This document shows positions 10,123-12,142 of a stretch of 12,142 nt of DNA, piece after piece (positions within the stretch are counted from its first letter, which is position 1; each line of letters opens with the position of its first letter). The notes under the pieces are model-generated. The model ran no database searches and had not been told where the DNA came from. It saw nothing but the letters and a program-made list of their open reading frames with translations. Source of the stretch: Irineochytrium annulatum (lineage: Eukaryota > Chytridiomycota > Chytridiomycetes > Chytridiales > Chytridiaceae); contig JADGJL010000751.1 in assembly GCA_027600665.1 (NCBI GenBank), forward strand, positions 2,259 through 14,400, written 5' to 3'. Both the position numbers and the translations under genes were made by a program.

Positions 10123-10525
10123 CTCCTTATCATTTATCTCGTTCTCGGAATCGGAATAGGCCACCTCGTCTTCTGTGAAGTAGCATGTAAGAAACCAGAC
10201 GCTGAACAGAGTTGTATGATGAGGTAAAGCGGCAGAGCAGTAGAGCGGGATTTCGAAGACGAAGGAAGCAGCGTAGGCGAATTTAAAAGCTGCGTTGAAG
10301 TCACAGTATCCTTTAAAAGTACAGTAGATCATAATGTGGTTTAGCGCCGAGCATGGCGCAATCCCAATGCCTTGCAAGTACGACAGTAGCGCCGGTATAA
10401 ACTGCAACGAGCTCTAAAGCTTTGCGAATAGTACCTTGATCCAATCTTCGAACGGTATGAAATTGTGTAGGGTCGATAGTGGTTGCCGACTAGAACCATT
10501 AGGACGTGAAGTAAGTCGCAGCAAT

Positions 10526-10533
10526 TATAAATA
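10526..10533 (+). promoter_or_regulatory. Possible TATA box
   Basis: TATAAATA on the plus strand (read as TATTTATA on the minus strand). It could serve a small plus-strand gene in this region or a minus-strand start for the helical-repeat gene. It also lies inside the candidate plus-strand intron that begins at 10511, so the two readings exclude each other. Confidence 0.25.
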
Positions 10534-10707
10534 GCATCGCAAATAAGGTGACGATGGGCGCGGCAGGAGAAAGACGGGAGAGACGATAGCAGATTCGAGA
10601 GCCGATTTGGCGTGAAAAGAGGATTTGAGAGAAAGTTTCCGTAAGAGGCCCGAATACTCCGAAAATCCAAATAATTTTAGAGGCAAACTGACCTCTTGAA
10701 AACCTGA

Positions 10708-10902
10708 CGCACTGAGATCCAGGTTGCTGCGTTGATTCTCGCCGTCAACTTCGACGTTGTAGGTATAGGCCTCGTACGTGGAACGAATTCCGTCATTTGT
10801 ATCTTCAGATTAATGTTCGAGGATCAGATCAAGTTAGTCATCCGTAACAGCAACGAGAAAGAATTGGTCGCGCATTCAGGAGGTAATGGGGAAGTGTTGT
10901 AA
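10708..10902 (+). CDS. Possible terminal exon of a small unrecognised plus-strand gene
   Basis: A frame of 65 codons follows a TGA at 10705-10707 and ends at TAA TAA, with AATAAA starting at 10901 and overlapping the stops. The last third (FEDQIKLVIRNSNEKELVAH) is strongly protein-like, and a good acceptor (TTGTATCTTCAG) lies just before it near 10808. The gene would converge on the RGG-protein gene. I could not build a full model in phase with upstream exons, and the opposite strand is also open. Confidence 0.3.
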   Translation, partial: RTEIQVAALILAVNFDVVGIGLVRGTNSVICIFRLMFEDQIKLVIRNSNEKELVAHSGGNGEVL

Positions 10903-10967
10903 TAAATCCGCCCGGCCTATCAAACAATTCCGGACCTCGTGCAACAGCAGAATAGAAAACGCAGATA

Positions 10968-11648
10968 TCAACCTGCGTTCGAATCGGCCTCCTTGTCACC
11001 CTGTTCGACGCCGCTGCTCTGCCTTTTCATCTTCTTTAGCATTTTGATCTGCTCCAGTGACATCGGCGGCTTGAAGTCGCCGCCCACGCCATCCCCGCTC
11101 TCGCCGTCAATAGCTGCAGTGTTAGGCTCCTCAGCAGGAGCGGCCGTCACCGGCGTTGTAATTGGACTCTTCTTGTTCGAGCGATCAGTTACAGGGCCGG
11201 ATGCACCCCGGCCCCGTCCACCACGGCCATTAAATCGGCCGCCACCTCGACCGCGATATTGACGACGAGTGCCATCGTCCTGGTCGTCCCTCTGTGAAAG
11301 GCCAATATGTCAAGGTCAGAAATAAGCCAGAAGAAAACTAACAAAACGTAGTAGGTACATTGCGATGCGGCCTCCCGGAGCCGGAAACGTCTTCATCGTA
11401 ATTCTTTGTATAGTTCCTATTGCCGCCTCCCCTCGCACCTCTTCCTCGACCGTTCGTGACGGATATGCGACGACCGGCCCCATCGTCCGGAGCACCCGAA
11501 GACATCATTGGTGGAACTTGCAAGGCCTAGAATGCTTTTCCAGATGCGAGCCCTCAAGTGCTGCACTGCGTTGGTGCTCCTTGGGCCTTGATCAATGTTG
11601 GCTGCTCGTCTTTTTCGATCTTTCGAAGTTTTGATGTCAGAGTCGATC
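10968..11648 (-). CDS. RGG-rich protein, probably RNA-binding (5' end not resolved)
   Basis: Three exons connect in phase: 11648-11567, 11526-11359 and 11291-10968, with introns of 40 and 67 nt. Together they give about 190 residues ending at a TGA (10970-10968). The first exon reads DSDIKTSKDRKRRAANID, basic and probably nuclear. The second has TNGRGRGARGGGNRN and the third RRQYRGRGGGRFNGRGGRG; these Arg-Gly runs are typical of RNA-binding and methylated proteins. A proline/threonine/acidic linker follows, and then a short helix, SLEQIKMLKKMKRQ. No RRM or other folded domain is visible. The coding exons continue upstream; a phase-2 link to a 27-nt exon (11735-11709) is possible. The final codons also contain a potential phase-1 donor (GCAG/GTTGAT at 10973/10972), so the transcript might run on instead of stopping here. 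I do not recognise an orthologue. Confidence 0.65.
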
Positions 11649-12142
11649 CTTAGAGCTTAAGGATGTTCCTGCAGCTCATCGTGTTGCTGCATCCATTTTT
11701 GCATATACGCAAGGCCGTCGCGCAGCCGAGAAATACTTAGAGAAAAGCACAACACAAAAAATGCGGATCCCTTGGAGCTCCTGGACAGAAGCGACGATTT
11801 CAACGGCCATTTGGACTTAGTCGGTGATATGTTACAAACGATCACCGATGAACAGCAGGACTGCACTGACTTGGTTGCAAGCTAGGCAAGATGTTTTACG
11901 AGAAGCGAGCATTTGCTTCTCAATACTGATGGGATGGCTCCTGAGGATCACACGATGTCGTATAATTCTGCATTGAGTACCTGGAAGCACGTGGATTATC
12001 CTTTTCCGTTGCCGCATAACTCTTCGAATTCGCTTTACCTTCGTTTTGCCACTTCGATACATATGTTTCACGGCACAGCTAACATGAGTCGTGCTCTTTT
12101 CGAACGCCTAGCTTCCCCCTTTTGTTAGCGTGAGCTTATGGG
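11649..12142. other. Unresolved right end, probable upstream exons of the RGG gene
   Basis: On the minus strand one phase-consistent chain is: an exon beginning at 12078 with NSKSYAATEKDNPRASRYSM, a 45-nt intron (GTATTG..TTGCCTAG), a short exon reading LQPSQCSPAVHR, an intron of about 110 nt, then ISRLRDGLA joining the exon at 11648. A competing minus frame (12120-11832) and a plus frame (LDRSDDFNGHLDLVGDML, ending at TAG 11884) overlap it. The low-complexity polar content of the first chain suits an RGG-type protein. The gene appears to continue past the window. Confidence 0.35.

Larger units (their letters stand above)
10173..10967. other. Unresolved region, open frames on both strands
   Basis: Minus strand: a frame open from 10407 into the helical-repeat gene reads through a hydrophobic stretch (FAYAASFVFEIPLYCSAALP). 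A second minus frame is open from 10809 to 10525 and includes STYEAYTYNVEVDGENQRS. Plus strand: a frame open from 10708 to tandem stops at 10900-10905 ends with FEDQIKLVIRNSNEKELVAH. A further plus candidate reads CRLEPLGRE up to a perfect GTAAGT donor at 10511, then, after a GCGGCAG acceptor, RDDSRFESRFGVKRGFERK up to a GTAAGA donor near 10611. These cannot all be coding. Either a small plus-strand gene lies here or these are 5' exons of the minus-strand gene. Confidence 0.5.

Noticed and set aside
10939..11262. Plus-strand frame of 107 codons opposite the RGG exon
   Set aside because: It is the antisense image of the RGG repeats (Pro/Arg runs) and of an acidic linker (Leu/Phe/Ile runs). The minus-strand reading has consistent splice phases and a recognisable composition.
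11657..11866. Minus-strand frame ending AYMQKWMQQHDELQEHP as a real C-terminus
   Set aside because: Its last part reads through a GTATAT donor at 11708. Splicing there in phase 2 joins smoothly to the DSDIKTSKDRKRR exon, so the tail is more likely intron.
1..12142. CRISPR array, insertion sequence or other mobile element
   Set aside because: No regularly spaced repeats, no transposase or reverse-transcriptase motifs, and no long terminal inverted repeats were seen on either strand.

Overview
This is nuclear DNA from a eukaryote with a compact, intron-rich genome. All the well-supported genes are broken by GT..AG spliceosomal introns, most of them 39 to 82 nt long. One carries a perfect TACTAAC branch-point box. 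Genes lie a few dozen to a few hundred bases apart on both strands. Base composition is close to balanced in the coding parts and AT-rich in the spacers. I cannot name the organism. The short introns and a plant/protist-type YbaK protein suggest a protist or alga (for example a stramenopile, rhizarian or cryptophyte-like lineage), but that is inference.

Layout, left to right. (1) Positions 1-142 hold an open frame on the minus strand that may be the start of a neighbouring gene. (2) 242-1713, minus: a six-exon gene for the alpha subunit of the translocon-associated protein complex (TRAP-alpha/SSR1), an ER membrane protein. (3) 1714-2324: spacer with an A17 tract. (4) 2325-4815, minus: a four-exon gene for a Sac1-type phosphoinositide phosphatase with intact catalytic Cys and Arg and a C-terminal membrane anchor. 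(5) 4816-4941: a 126-bp divergent promoter region. (6) 4942-5931, plus: a six-exon gene for a free-standing YbaK/ProX-type aminoacyl-tRNA deacylase-like protein. (7) 5932-6695: AT-rich spacer between convergent genes. (8) 6696 to at least 10122, minus: a gene of at least five exons for a large protein with an acidic N-terminal part, an Arg/Asp/Ser-rich domain, a long helical-repeat (PPR-like) region and a second Arg/Asp-rich tail. I do not recognise its family. (9) 10173-10967: unresolved, with plausible but conflicting exons on both strands. (10) 10968-11648 and beyond, minus: exons of an RGG-rich protein, probably RNA-binding, whose 5' end I could not fix. (11) 11649-12142: unresolved.

Functionally, TRAP-alpha and Sac1 are both ER membrane housekeeping proteins (protein translocation; PI4P turnover). 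The YbaK-like protein belongs to translation quality control. The two right-hand proteins look like RNA-binding or RNA-processing factors. Neighbourhood in a eukaryote does not imply a shared pathway. Exon models were built by eye from reading frames, splice consensus and phase agreement. The Sac1 and YbaK models are the firmest. The 5' ends of the helical-repeat and RGG genes are open, and the two could even be one transcription unit.
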